In this document: positions 21,893 to 29,572 of the stretch, one piece after another
Layout of the letters: the number at the start of each line of letters is the position of its first letter
Numbering within the stretch: the stretch's first letter is position 1
Source of the DNA: Myxococcales bacterium
GTDB taxonomy: Bacteria > Myxococcota_A > Polyangia > Haliangiales > Haliangiaceae
Reading direction: 5' to 3'
Length of the DNA stretch: 64,000 nt
Assembly (NCBI GenBank): GCA_016717005.1
Contig: JADJUF010000001.1
Coordinates: 558,001 to 622,000, forward strand
Translations under genes and position numbers: made by a program
The notes under the pieces: model-generated
Told to the model about the DNA's origin: nothing
Database searches by the model: none
What the model saw: the letters and a program-made list of their open reading frames with translations, nothing else

Positions 21893-23239
21893 ATGCGGGT
21901 GGTCTTCGTCGAGGTCGACACCGAGCGGTCGTGGTCGGTCGCGTCGATCGGCCCCGGCTTCCTCGCGGCGTACCTGCGCCAGCACGGCCACGAGGTCGCC
22001 TTCGTCCGGGCGACGGTGGTCATGTCCGACGACGAGGTGGTCGCGGCGGTGCGCGCCGCCGGCCCCGAGCTCCTGGCGCTGTCGCTGACCACCCGGCAGT
22101 GGCTGCGCGGGGCCCACCTGGTCGGCTGCCTGCGCGCCGATCCGGACCTGGCGGCGGTGCCGGTCGTCGCGGGCGGCCTGCACCCGACCTTCGCCCCCGA
22201 GCAGGTGCTGGCCACGCCCGGCTTCGACTTCGCGTGCCTCGGCGAGGGCGAGGAGGCGCTGCTCGAGCTGGTCACCGCGCTGGCCGCCGGCAAGCCGACC
22301 TGGCGCATCGCCAACCTGTGGAAGCGCGACCGCCCGCGGCCGGGCCTGCGGCCGCCGTTCGAGCCGCTCGACGCGCTGCCGTTCGCGGCGCGCGACGTGC
22401 TCGACGAGCCGCTCGGCACGGTGCACATGTGCACGCAGCGCGGCTGCCCGTTCCCGTGCACCTACTGCGCGGCGCGCATGTACAACCAGCTCTACGACGA
22501 GGCCGGCGCCGGCGAGTACGGCCGCCGCCGCAGCCACGACAACGTCCTGGCCGAGCTGCACGCGCTGCGCGCCGCCGGCCGGCTCGGCTACGTGATCTTC
22601 CTCGACGACACCTTCACGATCAACCACGGCTGGGTGCGCGAGTTCTGCCGCCGCTACGGCGAGGAGCTGGGCGCGCCGTTCTCGCTGCACGCGCGGGTCG
22701 AGACCGTCAACGAGAAGATGCTGCACATGCTGGCCGCGGCCGGCTGCAAGATGATCACCTACGGCGTCGAGAGCGGCAGCGAGCGCGTGCGCCGCGAGAT
22801 CATGGATCGCCAGGTCACCAACCAGCGCTTCCGCGACGTGTTCCAGTGGACCCGCGACGCCGGCATCATGCTGACCTGCAACTTCATGCTGGGCCTGCCG
22901 GGCGAGACCCGGGCCGATCTGCAGCAGACGCTCGACCTGGCCGAGGAGCTCGACGTCCTCGACTTCGGCTACTTCGTGTTCTACCCGTACCCCGGCACCG
23001 CGCTGTTCAAGGTGTGCAAGGACAAGGGCTACCTGCCCGACGACTACCTGACCCGGCCGGCCAACCACCGGGCGTCGATCCTGACCCTGCCCGACCTGAC
23101 CAACGACGACATCGCCGAGTACTTCGATCGCTTCACCGCGCTGCGCCGGCGCATGTACCAGGCGCGCACCGGCGAGGCCCCGCCCGACGAGCAGACCGCG
23201 GCGCTGGACCACGTCGATCAGCTCGCCGCCGCGGGCTAG
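21893..23239 (+). CDS. B12-binding-domain radical SAM protein
   Basis: 448 residues. The N-terminal cobalamin-type domain starts MRVVFVEVDTERSWSVASIG and contains VVAGGLHPTFAPEQVL and CLGEGEEALLELV. The radical SAM motif CPFPCTYC is at about residues 184-191 (after MCTQRG). VIFLDDTFTIN, GVESGSERV and FMLGLPGETRADLQQTL are the usual later core motifs. It is of the class seen in hopanoid, bacteriochlorophyll and natural-product methylation, but the substrate is unknown. It lies directly downstream of the PhyH-like gene and convergent with the methyltransferase gene. Confidence 0.9.
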   Translation: MRVVFVEVDTERSWSVASIGPGFLAAYLRQHGHEVAFVRATVVMSDDEVVAAVRAAGPELLALSLTTRQWLRGAHLVGCLRADPDLAAVPVVAGGLHPTFAPEQVLATPGFDFACLGEGEEALLELVTALAAGKPTWRIANLWKRDRPRPGLRPPFEPLDALPFAARDVLDEPLGTVHMCTQRGCPFPCTYCAARMYNQLYDEAGAGEYGRRRSHDNVLAELHALRAAGRLGYVIFLDDTFTINHGWVREFCRRYGEELGAPFSLHARVETVNEKMLHMLAAAGCKMITYGVESGSERVRREIMDRQVTNQRFRDVFQWTRDAGIMLTCNFMLGLPGETRADLQQTLDLAEELDVLDFGYFVFYPYPGTALFKVCKDKGYLPDDYLTRPANHRASILTLPDLTNDDIAEYFDRFTALRRRMYQARTGEAPPDEQTAALDHVDQLAAAG

Positions 23240-23251
23240 CGTCAGCCCGCG

Positions 23252-24337
23252 CTACGTCCGCGCGGTCCGCGCCAGCCGTAGCAGGTGCAGCTGGTAGTGC
23301 ATCACCGAGCGGGCGTTGAGCGTCAGGTGCCACGGCACCGCCTCGAGCTCGTCGGCGATGGTCAGGCCGGTGTCGATGCCGGTCCGCAGCTCCGGCGACA
23401 GCAGGCGCCGCAGCTCGGCCTCGCTCGAGCCCTGGTGATCGCCGCGCTGCGAGTGCCCGCCGATCCAGTGCTCCATCGCGGCGGCGGTCGTGGTCCAGTC
23501 GTACGGCGTCGACAAGAGCGCGGCGCCGGCGTCGACGAGGACCCGCCCCAGCTCGATCAGGTGCACGACCGGCGACGGCACGCAGTCGAGGACGTTGAGC
23601 GACAGCGCCCCGGCGAAGGTGGCGTCGGCGAACGGCAGCGTGCCGACGTCGGCGCACACGAACGCGACCCGCTCCCGGGGCAGCTCGTCGGTCGCGGCGG
23701 TCGCGGTGTCGAACACCTGCCCGACCCGGCGCCGCGGCCAGGTGATGTGCCCGGTCCGCCGCGCCTGCTCGGCCCGGCGCAGCATCGACATGTTGAGATC
23801 GACCCCGACCACCAGCTCGGCGCCGGCGGCGGCGAGCTCGAGCGTGCCGCGCGCCACCGCGCAGCCGGTGTCGAGCCACAGGCCGGTCGGCGGCGTCGGC
23901 AAGAGCCCGGCGGCGGTCTCGAGCAGCGCGGCCAGCGAGCCCTCGCGGCCCAGCGGCTGCGCGCGGTCGAGATCGCCCCAGTGCGAGGTGCCGTAGGTCG
24001 ACAGATCGTGGCGCTCGCGATCGAAGCTGCCGCCGCGGCCGGCGGCGTCGCCGAGCATGCTCTCCATGAACGGCGACAGGTCGTGGCGGCGCATGACCGC
24101 GTCGAGCTGGTGCTCGGTCCAGCTGCCGATGTTAGCGACGGCGACGACGATGCCATCGAGGATCGGGTGCTCGCGCATGCACGCCGGGCACACCAGCACG
24201 CCCTCGATCAGGTCATCACCGGCCGGGCCGGTGTCGACCTGCACGATCGTCCCGAGCTCGAGCCGCGGCGCCGGGCGGCCGTAGGCGCGGCAGCTCGGGC
24301 ACACCAGGCCCAGCCGCTCGAGGTGCGTCGTCAGCAC
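23252..24337 (-). CDS. SAM-dependent methyltransferase with N-terminal zinc ribbon
   Basis: 361 residues. The N-terminus has two CxxC pairs (CPSCRAYG at about 13-16 and CPACMREHP at about 51-54), a Trm112-like zinc ribbon. The methyltransferase core has motif I as LWLDTGCAVARG, then VVGVDLNMSML and later FADATFAGALSLNVLDC. The ligand for methylation is unknown. The GTG start at 24337 places the ribbon at the N-terminus. Being convergent with the radical SAM gene and downstream of the PAAR-like gene, it could belong to either group. Confidence 0.85.
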   Translation of the reverse strand: MLTTHLERLGLVCPSCRAYGRPAPRLELGTIVQVDTGPAGDDLIEGVLVCPACMREHPILDGIVVAVANIGSWTEHQLDAVMRRHDLSPFMESMLGDAAGRGGSFDRERHDLSTYGTSHWGDLDRAQPLGREGSLAALLETAAGLLPTPPTGLWLDTGCAVARGTLELAAAGAELVVGVDLNMSMLRRAEQARRTGHITWPRRRVGQVFDTATAATDELPRERVAFVCADVGTLPFADATFAGALSLNVLDCVPSPVVHLIELGRVLVDAGAALLSTPYDWTTTAAAMEHWIGGHSQRGDHQGSSEAELRRLLSPELRTGIDTGLTIADELEAVPWHLTLNARSVMHYQLHLLRLARTART

Positions 24338-24353
24338 GCCAGGTGGCCAGGCC

Positions 24354-24740
24354 CTAGCCGCCGATGATGACGGTCGGCGCGCCCGGCGGGATGATCTTGC
24401 CGGTCGGGCTCGGGATCGGCGCGACGCACCCGGTCCAGGACACCATGTCGCCCACGCGGGCCGCCGGCAGCCCGCTCATGATCACGCTCGTGCTGCCCTT
24501 GGCCACCATGCCCGGGCCGTTGGGCACGCACGACGGCAGCGTGCACACCTTGGTGATGCTCGTGACCGTCGCCGCCTCGAGGTTGACGATCTTGATCGTC
24601 GGCTGGGTCGCCGAGATGATCGCGTGCGGGATCGGCGGATGCGGCACCGGCGTCGGCACCGGCGCCGGCGGATGGATCGGCGCGTGACAGTGCGGGCTGT
24701 CGTGGAGGACGTTGTCGGTCTTGCGGGCGGCAGGTGGCAT
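24354..24740 (-). CDS. PAAR-like spike-tip protein
   Basis: 128 residues. The glycine- and proline-rich pattern (MPPAARKTDNVLHDSP, GLPAARVGDMVSWTG, PTVIIGG) matches PAAR/DUF4150-like proteins that cap the spike of type VI secretion or other contractile injection systems and can bind zinc (His/Cys in SPHCHAPIH). No sheath, baseplate or ATPase gene lies in this window, so it is a satellite locus. It is transcribed with the spike-like gene upstream, separated by a 409-bp repeat region. ATG 24740 fits the family start. Confidence 0.75.
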   Translation of the reverse strand: MPPAARKTDNVLHDSPHCHAPIHPPAPVPTPVPHPPIPHAIISATQPTIKIVNLEAATVTSITKVCTLPSCVPNGPGMVAKGSTSVIMSGLPAARVGDMVSWTGCVAPIPSPTGKIIPPGAPTVIIGG

Positions 24741-25149
24741 GGGGGTCGTCCTCAGGTAGGTGCGATCAGGACGGGTCGCTGTTCATCAGTCGTCGCGCGT
24801 CGGGTCAGCGGTTGATCGAGGTCGCGGATCTCGTCGGTCAGTCGCTGAATCTGCTGCGTCTCGGAGGGGAGGTCTCGGTGGTTCGCTGAAGCGCCCGTCG
24901 CGGATCTCGTCGGCGGATCGCTGAATCTGCAGCGCTCGAGGTCGCGCGTCTCGGAAGTTCTCGTCGGTCTCGGAGGCTGGCTGAATCGGCCGTTGCGGAT
25001 CTCGTCGGCGGTCCGCTGAATCTGTTGCGCTCGAGGTCACGCGTCTCGGAGGGGAGGCTCGATCCCGGCTCTGCCGGGATCGAGGGGAGGGATGGCGACA
25101 GCCCTCCCCAACGGTACAGGCTGGCGACAGCCCTCCCCAAAAATACCGT
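24741..25149. repeat. Degenerate repeat region between PAAR-like and spike-like genes
   Basis: Three imperfect copies of a 60-95 base unit beginning GCGGATCTCGTCGG (at 24824, 24900 and 24995) and continuing CGCTGAATCTG and CGTCTCGGA. Two copies of TGGCGACAGCCCTCCCCAA follow, 29 bases apart (25093 and 25122). Base composition is less GC-rich than the flanking genes. Short open frames on the minus strand (for example 24786-25040) are Arg/Asp/Ser-rich repeats that I do not believe are genes. Confidence 0.8.
25058..25084. other. Strong hairpin, 12-bp perfect stem
   Basis: CTCGATCCCGGC, loop TCT, GCCGGGATCGAG. The stem is perfect but is not followed by a T-run on either strand, so it is a processing, attenuation or REP-like element rather than a simple terminator. 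It lies 65 bases after the stop of the spike-like gene. Confidence 0.7.
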
Positions 25150-25554
25150 TCAGTTCAGGTAGATCATCTTGCCCTTGACGTGGACCTCGCCGTTGGCGTC
25201 GACGCGGACGTCGGCCTCGCCGGCCAGGCGGATCTCGCCGCCGGACTCGATCATGGCCGACTGCTCGGCCTTGACGGTGAACTGCTTGGTCTCGATGTCG
25301 ACCGACTCGGTCGCCTTGAGCTGGAGCCGCACGCTCTCCATCTGCAGGATCGGGCCTTGCTCGGTCATCTTGATGCGGAGCTCGAGCATGCCCGACGACG
25401 CGTGGATCTCGACCAGCTCCTCGGTCGCCTGGCCCGACACCGTCAGCGTGCGGCCGTCGCGCAGGTACAGCTGCCGGGTCTCGACGCCGTCGGTGGCCTC
25501 GGTCGCGACCTCGGCGTGGGCCAGCTCTTGAGTTTCCTTGGGATCGGTGGCCAT
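25150..25554 (-). CDS. Beta-spike-like repeat protein
   Basis: 134 residues. After an acidic N-terminus (MATDPKETQELAHAEVATEA) the protein is a regular series of short beta strands (ILQMESVRLQLKATESVDIE, FTVKAEQSAMIESGGEIRL, VRVDANGEVHVKGKMIYLN) like the gp5/VgrG C-terminal triple-stranded needle or DUF3540-type proteins of secretion loci. With the PAAR-like protein this suggests a spike module. ATG 25554 is chosen because the upstream codons are Ala/Arg-rich and unlike the repeat; TAGCGT lies ten bases before it. Confidence 0.7.
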   Translation of the reverse strand: MATDPKETQELAHAEVATEATDGVETRQLYLRDGRTLTVSGQATEELVEIHASSGMLELRIKMTEQGPILQMESVRLQLKATESVDIETKQFTVKAEQSAMIESGGEIRLAGEADVRVDANGEVHVKGKMIYLN

Positions 25555-25577
25555 GCGTGCTCCAACGCTACCACATC

Positions 25578-27131
25578 CTACGTAGGCCGAGGCCGGGACC
25601 TTCCCGGCACCGGCGGCCGCGGCGGCAGCGTTGGACCGAACCGCGCGAGGGGGCACGCGCGCCCCCACAGGATCACGGCGGCGTCGGTCCGGCGCGCGGG
25701 GTCGCCCCAGCCCGCGGCCAGCGCGGCCTCGACCGCGGCCGCGCTCGTCGGCGTCTGCCCGGTCACGCCCAGCCAGGCTCGGGCCTCGCCGACGATGGCG
25801 TGCCCGATCTCGCCGAGGTACGCGCCGAGGTCATCGGTGGCGACGCGGTGGGCCGCGATCGCCGTGACCACCGCCCGTGCCAGCGGCGCGGCCACCACCT
25901 CGACCCCGACGCCGGCGATCGCGCCCGCCAGCGCCCAGGCCGGCGCGACCGATCCGCGGGCGGCGGGATCCCAGCCGGCGATGCAGGTCGCGAGCACCGG
26001 AGCCAGCGCCACCTCGGCGAAGGCCCGCGTCCACCCGGCCTCGACCGTCGCGCACGCCCCGTGGTGCATCGACACCAGGTCGGCATCGGTGCCGGTCCGG
26101 ATTCCGGACAGATCCGCCAGCAGGGCCCGCGCGCCGGCCGCGCGGATCGGATCGGGCCACGCCGCGCACCGCGCCAGCACCGCCTCGGCCTCGGCCGCCA
26201 CCGGCGCCGCCGCCAGGGCGGCGAGCCGCGCGCGCTCGGTCCACACCGCCAGCACGCCCTGCGGCGTCGCCGCGCCGACCGCGTCGGCGATCATCTGGCG
26301 CGCGACGCCGCGCAGCGCCGCCAGCGCCGGCGCGTCGCCCGGCAACGCGGCCAGCCCCTGGTACGGCACGACCACGTCGGCGACGGTCGGCTCGCCGCCA
26401 GCGATCGGCCCGCCGCCCGCGCTGGGCAGCGCCCCCAGGTAGCGCGCGATCGCCGCCTCGATCCGCGCCAGCGTCGCCGTCACCGGCGCGACCTCGACCG
26501 GCGCCGCGACCGTGGTCGGCAGCGCCGCCGCGAGCCGGGCGGTCAGCGCCGCGCGCCCGGCGTCGGGCCACGGCGTCACGGCGATGTAGCGTGGCTGCGC
26601 GAGGACCCGATCGAGGTCGCCGTCGACCGCCGCGGGCTCGAGCGCGACCCAGGCCGGCCCGTGGGCCGCGATCGCGGCGGCGGCCTCGGCCTGAGCGCCG
26701 CCCCGGCGATCCCACGCCGCCTGGACCACCGCCGCCACCAGGCCGCCGTACGCCGCACGCGCGGTGGCCGCGTGCCCCTGCCAGACGCTCGCGGTCGCCG
26801 AGCCGGCCCCGAGGACCGCGGTCCAGTCGGCGTGGCCCCGGGCGGCGAGCGCCGCGTCGAGCTCGATCGCCATCGCGGTCGCGGTCCACGGATCGTCGTG
26901 CGCCGCCGCGACCCGGGCGTGGGCGACCAGGCGATCGAGCCACGCCGCGCGCGCCAGCTCGAACAGCTCGCCCGAGGCGCGGCGGTAGCTCGGCGCGTCC
27001 GCGGCCGACGACGCCAGGGCGCGCTCGCGCGCGAGGGCCGCGAGCTGGCAGCGGTGGGTGACGGGCTCGGGCGCCGCCGCCGCCGCGAGCGCGGCCAGGT
27101 ACCGGCGCTGGTCGACGAGCGGGCGATCCAC
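25578..27131 (-). CDS. Unknown Ala-rich helical protein, 517 aa
   Basis: Not recognised. Very Ala-rich and mostly helical, without a signal peptide or clear membrane segments. Features seen: VDRPLVDQRRYLAALAAAA at the N-terminus, MHHGACATVEAGWTRAF at about 370 with nearby His and Cys residues, and a Pro/Arg C-terminus. It lies 23 bases upstream of the spike-like gene in the same direction, so it may be an adaptor, effector or immunity protein for that module; this is inference. The GTG start at 27131 is supported by a TAGGAT box six bases upstream. Confidence 0.65.
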   Translation of the reverse strand: MDRPLVDQRRYLAALAAAAAPEPVTHRCQLAALARERALASSAADAPSYRRASGELFELARAAWLDRLVAHARVAAAHDDPWTATAMAIELDAALAARGHADWTAVLGAGSATASVWQGHAATARAAYGGLVAAVVQAAWDRRGGAQAEAAAAIAAHGPAWVALEPAAVDGDLDRVLAQPRYIAVTPWPDAGRAALTARLAAALPTTVAAPVEVAPVTATLARIEAAIARYLGALPSAGGGPIAGGEPTVADVVVPYQGLAALPGDAPALAALRGVARQMIADAVGAATPQGVLAVWTERARLAALAAAPVAAEAEAVLARCAAWPDPIRAAGARALLADLSGIRTGTDADLVSMHHGACATVEAGWTRAFAEVALAPVLATCIAGWDPAARGSVAPAWALAGAIAGVGVEVVAAPLARAVVTAIAAHRVATDDLGAYLGEIGHAIVGEARAWLGVTGQTPTSAAAVEAALAAGWGDPARRTDAAVILWGRACPLARFGPTLPPRPPVPGRSRPRPT

Positions 27132-27137
27132 GCCGGC

Positions 27138-27143
27138 ATCCTA
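27138..27143 (-). promoter_or_regulatory. TANNNT box (TAGGAT) before the 517-aa gene
   Basis: On the minus strand TAGGAT, six bases (GCCGGC), then GTG 27131. It is back to back with the box for the 82-aa gene. Confidence 0.5.
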
Positions 27144-27167
27144 CCCGTTCGCGCCCGGCGGCTGCGG

Positions 27168-27173
27168 TACACT
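27168..27173 (+). promoter_or_regulatory. TANNNT box (TACACT) before the 82-aa gene
   Basis: TACACT, six bases (GGCGCC), then ATG 27180. Confidence 0.55.
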
Positions 27174-27179
27174 GGCGCC

Positions 27180-27428
27180 ATGGACATCAACCAAGCCGCC
27201 GAGGCGGTCGAGCGGTTCGTGGCCACCTTCGCCGACGCGGCCAAGCGCGCGCCGCGCGAGGTGCGGGTGCGGCCGTCCGGCGACGACGCCGACCACATCA
27301 AGGTCTGGGTCGATCTCGGGCCCGGCCTCGACGACGCCGCCTGCGACGCCTGGGCCGCCGCGTGCAAGACCGCCGCGGCCGCGACCGCGGGCGAGTGGAA
27401 GCTCGAGATCCGCGCCGAATCGCTGTAG
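27180..27428 (+). CDS. Small acidic protein, unknown
   Basis: 82 residues, starting MDINQAAEAVERFVATFADA. Amphipathic helices flank a strand segment (DDADHIKVWVDLGPGLDD), with no Cys pair and no signal, so it is cytosolic. Family unknown. It lies 30 bases before the NRDE gene and is preceded by a TANNNT box that sets the start codon. Confidence 0.65.
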   Translation: MDINQAAEAVERFVATFADAAKRAPREVRVRPSGDDADHIKVWVDLGPGLDDAACDAWAAACKTAAAATAGEWKLEIRAESL

Positions 27429-27458
27429 CCACGGCCCGCGCCCGCGCATCTCACCCCC

Positions 27459-28238
27459 GTGTGCACGATCGCGATCCTCAACGGCGTGCTCGCCGACGCG
27501 CCCGTGGCGATCGCCGCCAACCGCGATGAGCTCTACGATCGTCCGGCCCGCGCCCCGGTCGAGCTCGGCCCCGGCGTCATCGGCGGCCAGGATCTGGTGC
27601 TCGGCGGCTCGTGGCTGGCGTTCACCGCCGACGGTCGGTTCGCCGCGGTCACGAACCAGCGCGAGCCGCTGGCCGCGCGGGCCCCGCGCTCGCGCGGCGC
27701 CTGGGTGCTCGAGGTGCTCGCCGCCGGCGACCGCGCGGCCATGGCGGCGTACGTCGACGCGCTCGATCCGCGCGCCTACGCCAGCGGCAACCTGGTGTTC
27801 GGCGACGCCAGCGGCGTCGAGGTCGCGTACCTGCGCCGCGACGGTGGCCACGCGCGGCACGCCCTGCCCCGCGGGATCACGGTGCTCGCCAACGATCGCC
27901 TCGACGCCCCGGGGCAGCCGAAACAAGCTCGGCTGCGGGCGCTCCTGGCCGGCGCCACCGACTGGGCCGGACTGCGGGCGCTGGCGCCAACGGCGCTGGC
28001 CGATCACGCGATCCCGTCGGCGCTCCCGCCGCTCGCGCCGGGGCTGCCGGTGCCGATCGAGGCCTGGGCCGCGCTGCAGGCGGTGTGCGTCCACAGCCCA
28101 CGCTACGGCACGCGCAGCGCCACGATCGCCGCGCTGGCGCCGGGCCGGGTCGTCGGCGTGGCCTGGGCCGACGGCCCGCCGTGCACGGCCGCGTTCGCCG
28201 ACGCGTCGGCGGGCCTTCGCGCTACCGTGGGGCCATGA
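27459..28238 (+). CDS. TANGO2/NRDE-family protein
   Basis: 259 residues. The N-terminal catalytic-type Cys (VCTIAIL, Cys at position 2) and the defining Asn-Arg-Asp-Glu motif in AANRDELYDRP identify the TANGO2 family, related to Ntn hydrolases. Roles proposed for homologues include heme or lipid handling; none is established here. GTG 27459 puts Cys at position 2, as in the family. The stop overlaps the NUDIX gene start by four bases (ATGA). Confidence 0.88.
   Translation: MCTIAILNGVLADAPVAIAANRDELYDRPARAPVELGPGVIGGQDLVLGGSWLAFTADGRFAAVTNQREPLAARAPRSRGAWVLEVLAAGDRAAMAAYVDALDPRAYASGNLVFGDASGVEVAYLRRDGGHARHALPRGITVLANDRLDAPGQPKQARLRALLAGATDWAGLRALAPTALADHAIPSALPPLAPGLPVPIEAWAALQAVCVHSPRYGTRSATIAALAPGRVVGVAWADGPPCTAAFADASAGLRATVGP
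28223..28228 (+). promoter_or_regulatory. TANNNT box (TACCGT) before the NUDIX gene
   Basis: TACCGT, six bases (GGGGCC), then ATG 28235. It lies within the end of the NRDE gene, so an internal leaderless start is possible besides read-through. Confidence 0.45.
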
Positions 28239-28789
28239 CCGACGACGAGCTGCGCTGGCGTGAGATCGAGCGCGCGCACGCCAACGACTACCGGATCTTC
28301 TCGAGCCAGCGGATCCGCGCCCGCCACCCGACCACCGGGGCCGAGCGCCAGTTCGTCGGCCTGCACGCCGCCGACTGGGTCAACGTCATCGCGCGCACCG
28401 CCGACGACGAGGTCGTGCTGATCCGCCAGTACCGCCACGGCACCGGGGCGATCCACGTCGAGATCCCGGGCGGCATGGTCGATCCGGGCGAGGATCCGCT
28501 GACCGCAGCCCAGCGCGAGCTGCGGGAGGAGACCGGCTTCGAGGCGACGCGCTGGCGCCGGCTCGGGGTGGTGTCGCCCAACCCGGCGATCATGGACAAC
28601 CACCTCCACATGTACGTGGCCGACGACGCGCGCCTGGTCGCCGCCCCCGAGTTCGACGAGGGCGAGCTGGTCGTGACCTTCACGACACCGCTCGCCGACG
28701 CCTTCGCGATGATCCGATCCGGCGAGATCGACCACGCGCTGGTGGTCGCGGCGTTCGCGCACCTGGTACTCGAGGCCCCCGCCCCTTGA
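28235..28789 (+). CDS. NUDIX hydrolase, ADP-ribose pyrophosphatase-like
   Basis: 184 residues. A complete Nudix box G-x5-E-x7-REL-x-EE-x-G is seen as GMVDPGE followed by RELREETGFE. The preceding strands (VVLIRQYRHGTGAIHVEIPG) match the ADP-ribose/NDP-sugar pyrophosphatase group. Substrate not certain. Translationally coupled to the NRDE gene by an ATGA overlap. Confidence 0.9.
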   Translation: MTDDELRWREIERAHANDYRIFSSQRIRARHPTTGAERQFVGLHAADWVNVIARTADDEVVLIRQYRHGTGAIHVEIPGGMVDPGEDPLTAAQRELREETGFEATRWRRLGVVSPNPAIMDNHLHMYVADDARLVAAPEFDEGELVVTFTTPLADAFAMIRSGEIDHALVVAAFAHLVLEAPAP

Positions 28790-28809
28790 AGTGGTGCCGA
28801 CGCGGCGGC

Positions 28810-28815
28810 TACGAT
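28810..28815 (+). promoter_or_regulatory. TANNNT box (TACGAT) before the 243-aa gene
   Basis: TACGAT, seven bases (CCCCGCG), then ATG 28823. Confidence 0.5.
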
Positions 28816-28822
28816 CCCCGCG

Positions 28823-29554
28823 ATGCACCCGCGCCCTCCGCTGTCCGCGGCCGCCCTCCTGATCGCCTCGGTGATCGCGGCGCCCGCCGCGGGCGCCGGC
28901 ACCGTGGCTGGCAAGGTCGAGCTGCCGGCCGACCTGGGCGAGGCCCCGGTGCTGGGCCGCGCGTACCTGCCGCGCCTCGCCAACCCGCTGGCACCGGCGC
29001 GGCCCCTCGATCCGCTGCCGGCGATGGTGGTCGTGCTCGAGCCCGCCGGCGGCGCGCCCGCGGCCAAGCCGACCACGGTCACGTGGGACCTGCGCGGCGA
29101 CTCGTTCGCGCGACCGGTGGTCGCGGCGCGGCTGGGCGACGCGATCGAGATCCGCAACCAGGGCCGCGGCGCGCCGGTGCTGGTGGCCCGCGGGGCGCCC
29201 CAGCTCCTGCCGAAGAAGCCGCTCAACCCGACCGACCGGGTCGCGTTCACGCCGACCGCCGCCGGCCTGGTCGACATCGTCGACGAGGCCACCCCGCACC
29301 TCCGCGGTCGCGCGATCGTGCTCGAGCGCGGCCTGTACGCGTACCCCGACGCGGCCGGCAAGTTCGAGCTGGCCGACGTCCCGGCCGGCGACTGGACGGT
29401 GCGCGTCTACTACGCGCCGCGCAACCTGGCCCGCGGCACCGCCGCGCCCACCCCCGCCGGCTGGATCGAGCGCGCGGACGACACGATCACCGTCGGCAGC
29501 AAGCGCACCGACGTCACCGTCAAGCTGCCGCCGGCCCTGCCGGTCAAGCCGTAG
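28823..29554 (+). CDS. Secreted carboxypeptidase-regulatory-like / cupredoxin-like protein
   Basis: 243 residues. Signal peptide (ALLIASVIAAPAAGAG). The mature part has a beta-sandwich look: GTVAGKVELPADLG at the start and GLYAYPDAAGKFELADVPAG near the end are typical of carboxypeptidase-regulatory-like folds, and DAIEIRNQGRGAPVLV resembles cupredoxin strands but lacks an obvious copper set. Periplasmic or surface role likely. It lies 18 bases upstream of the membrane sensor-like gene, probably one operon. Confidence 0.7.
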   Translation: MHPRPPLSAAALLIASVIAAPAAGAGTVAGKVELPADLGEAPVLGRAYLPRLANPLAPARPLDPLPAMVVVLEPAGGAPAAKPTTVTWDLRGDSFARPVVAARLGDAIEIRNQGRGAPVLVARGAPQLLPKKPLNPTDRVAFTPTAAGLVDIVDEATPHLRGRAIVLERGLYAYPDAAGKFELADVPAGDWTVRVYYAPRNLARGTAAPTPAGWIERADDTITVGSKRTDVTVKLPPALPVKP

Positions 29555-29572
29555 GCACGGCGAGGAGCCCCG

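Noticed and set aside
25058..25084. Rho-independent terminator
   Set aside because: The stem is strong but no T-run follows on either strand; kept only as a hairpin.
24786..25140. Two small Arg/Asp/Ser-rich proteins in the spike gap
   Set aside because: They follow the degenerate DNA repeats and overlap each other in different frames; coding use is unlike the neighbours.
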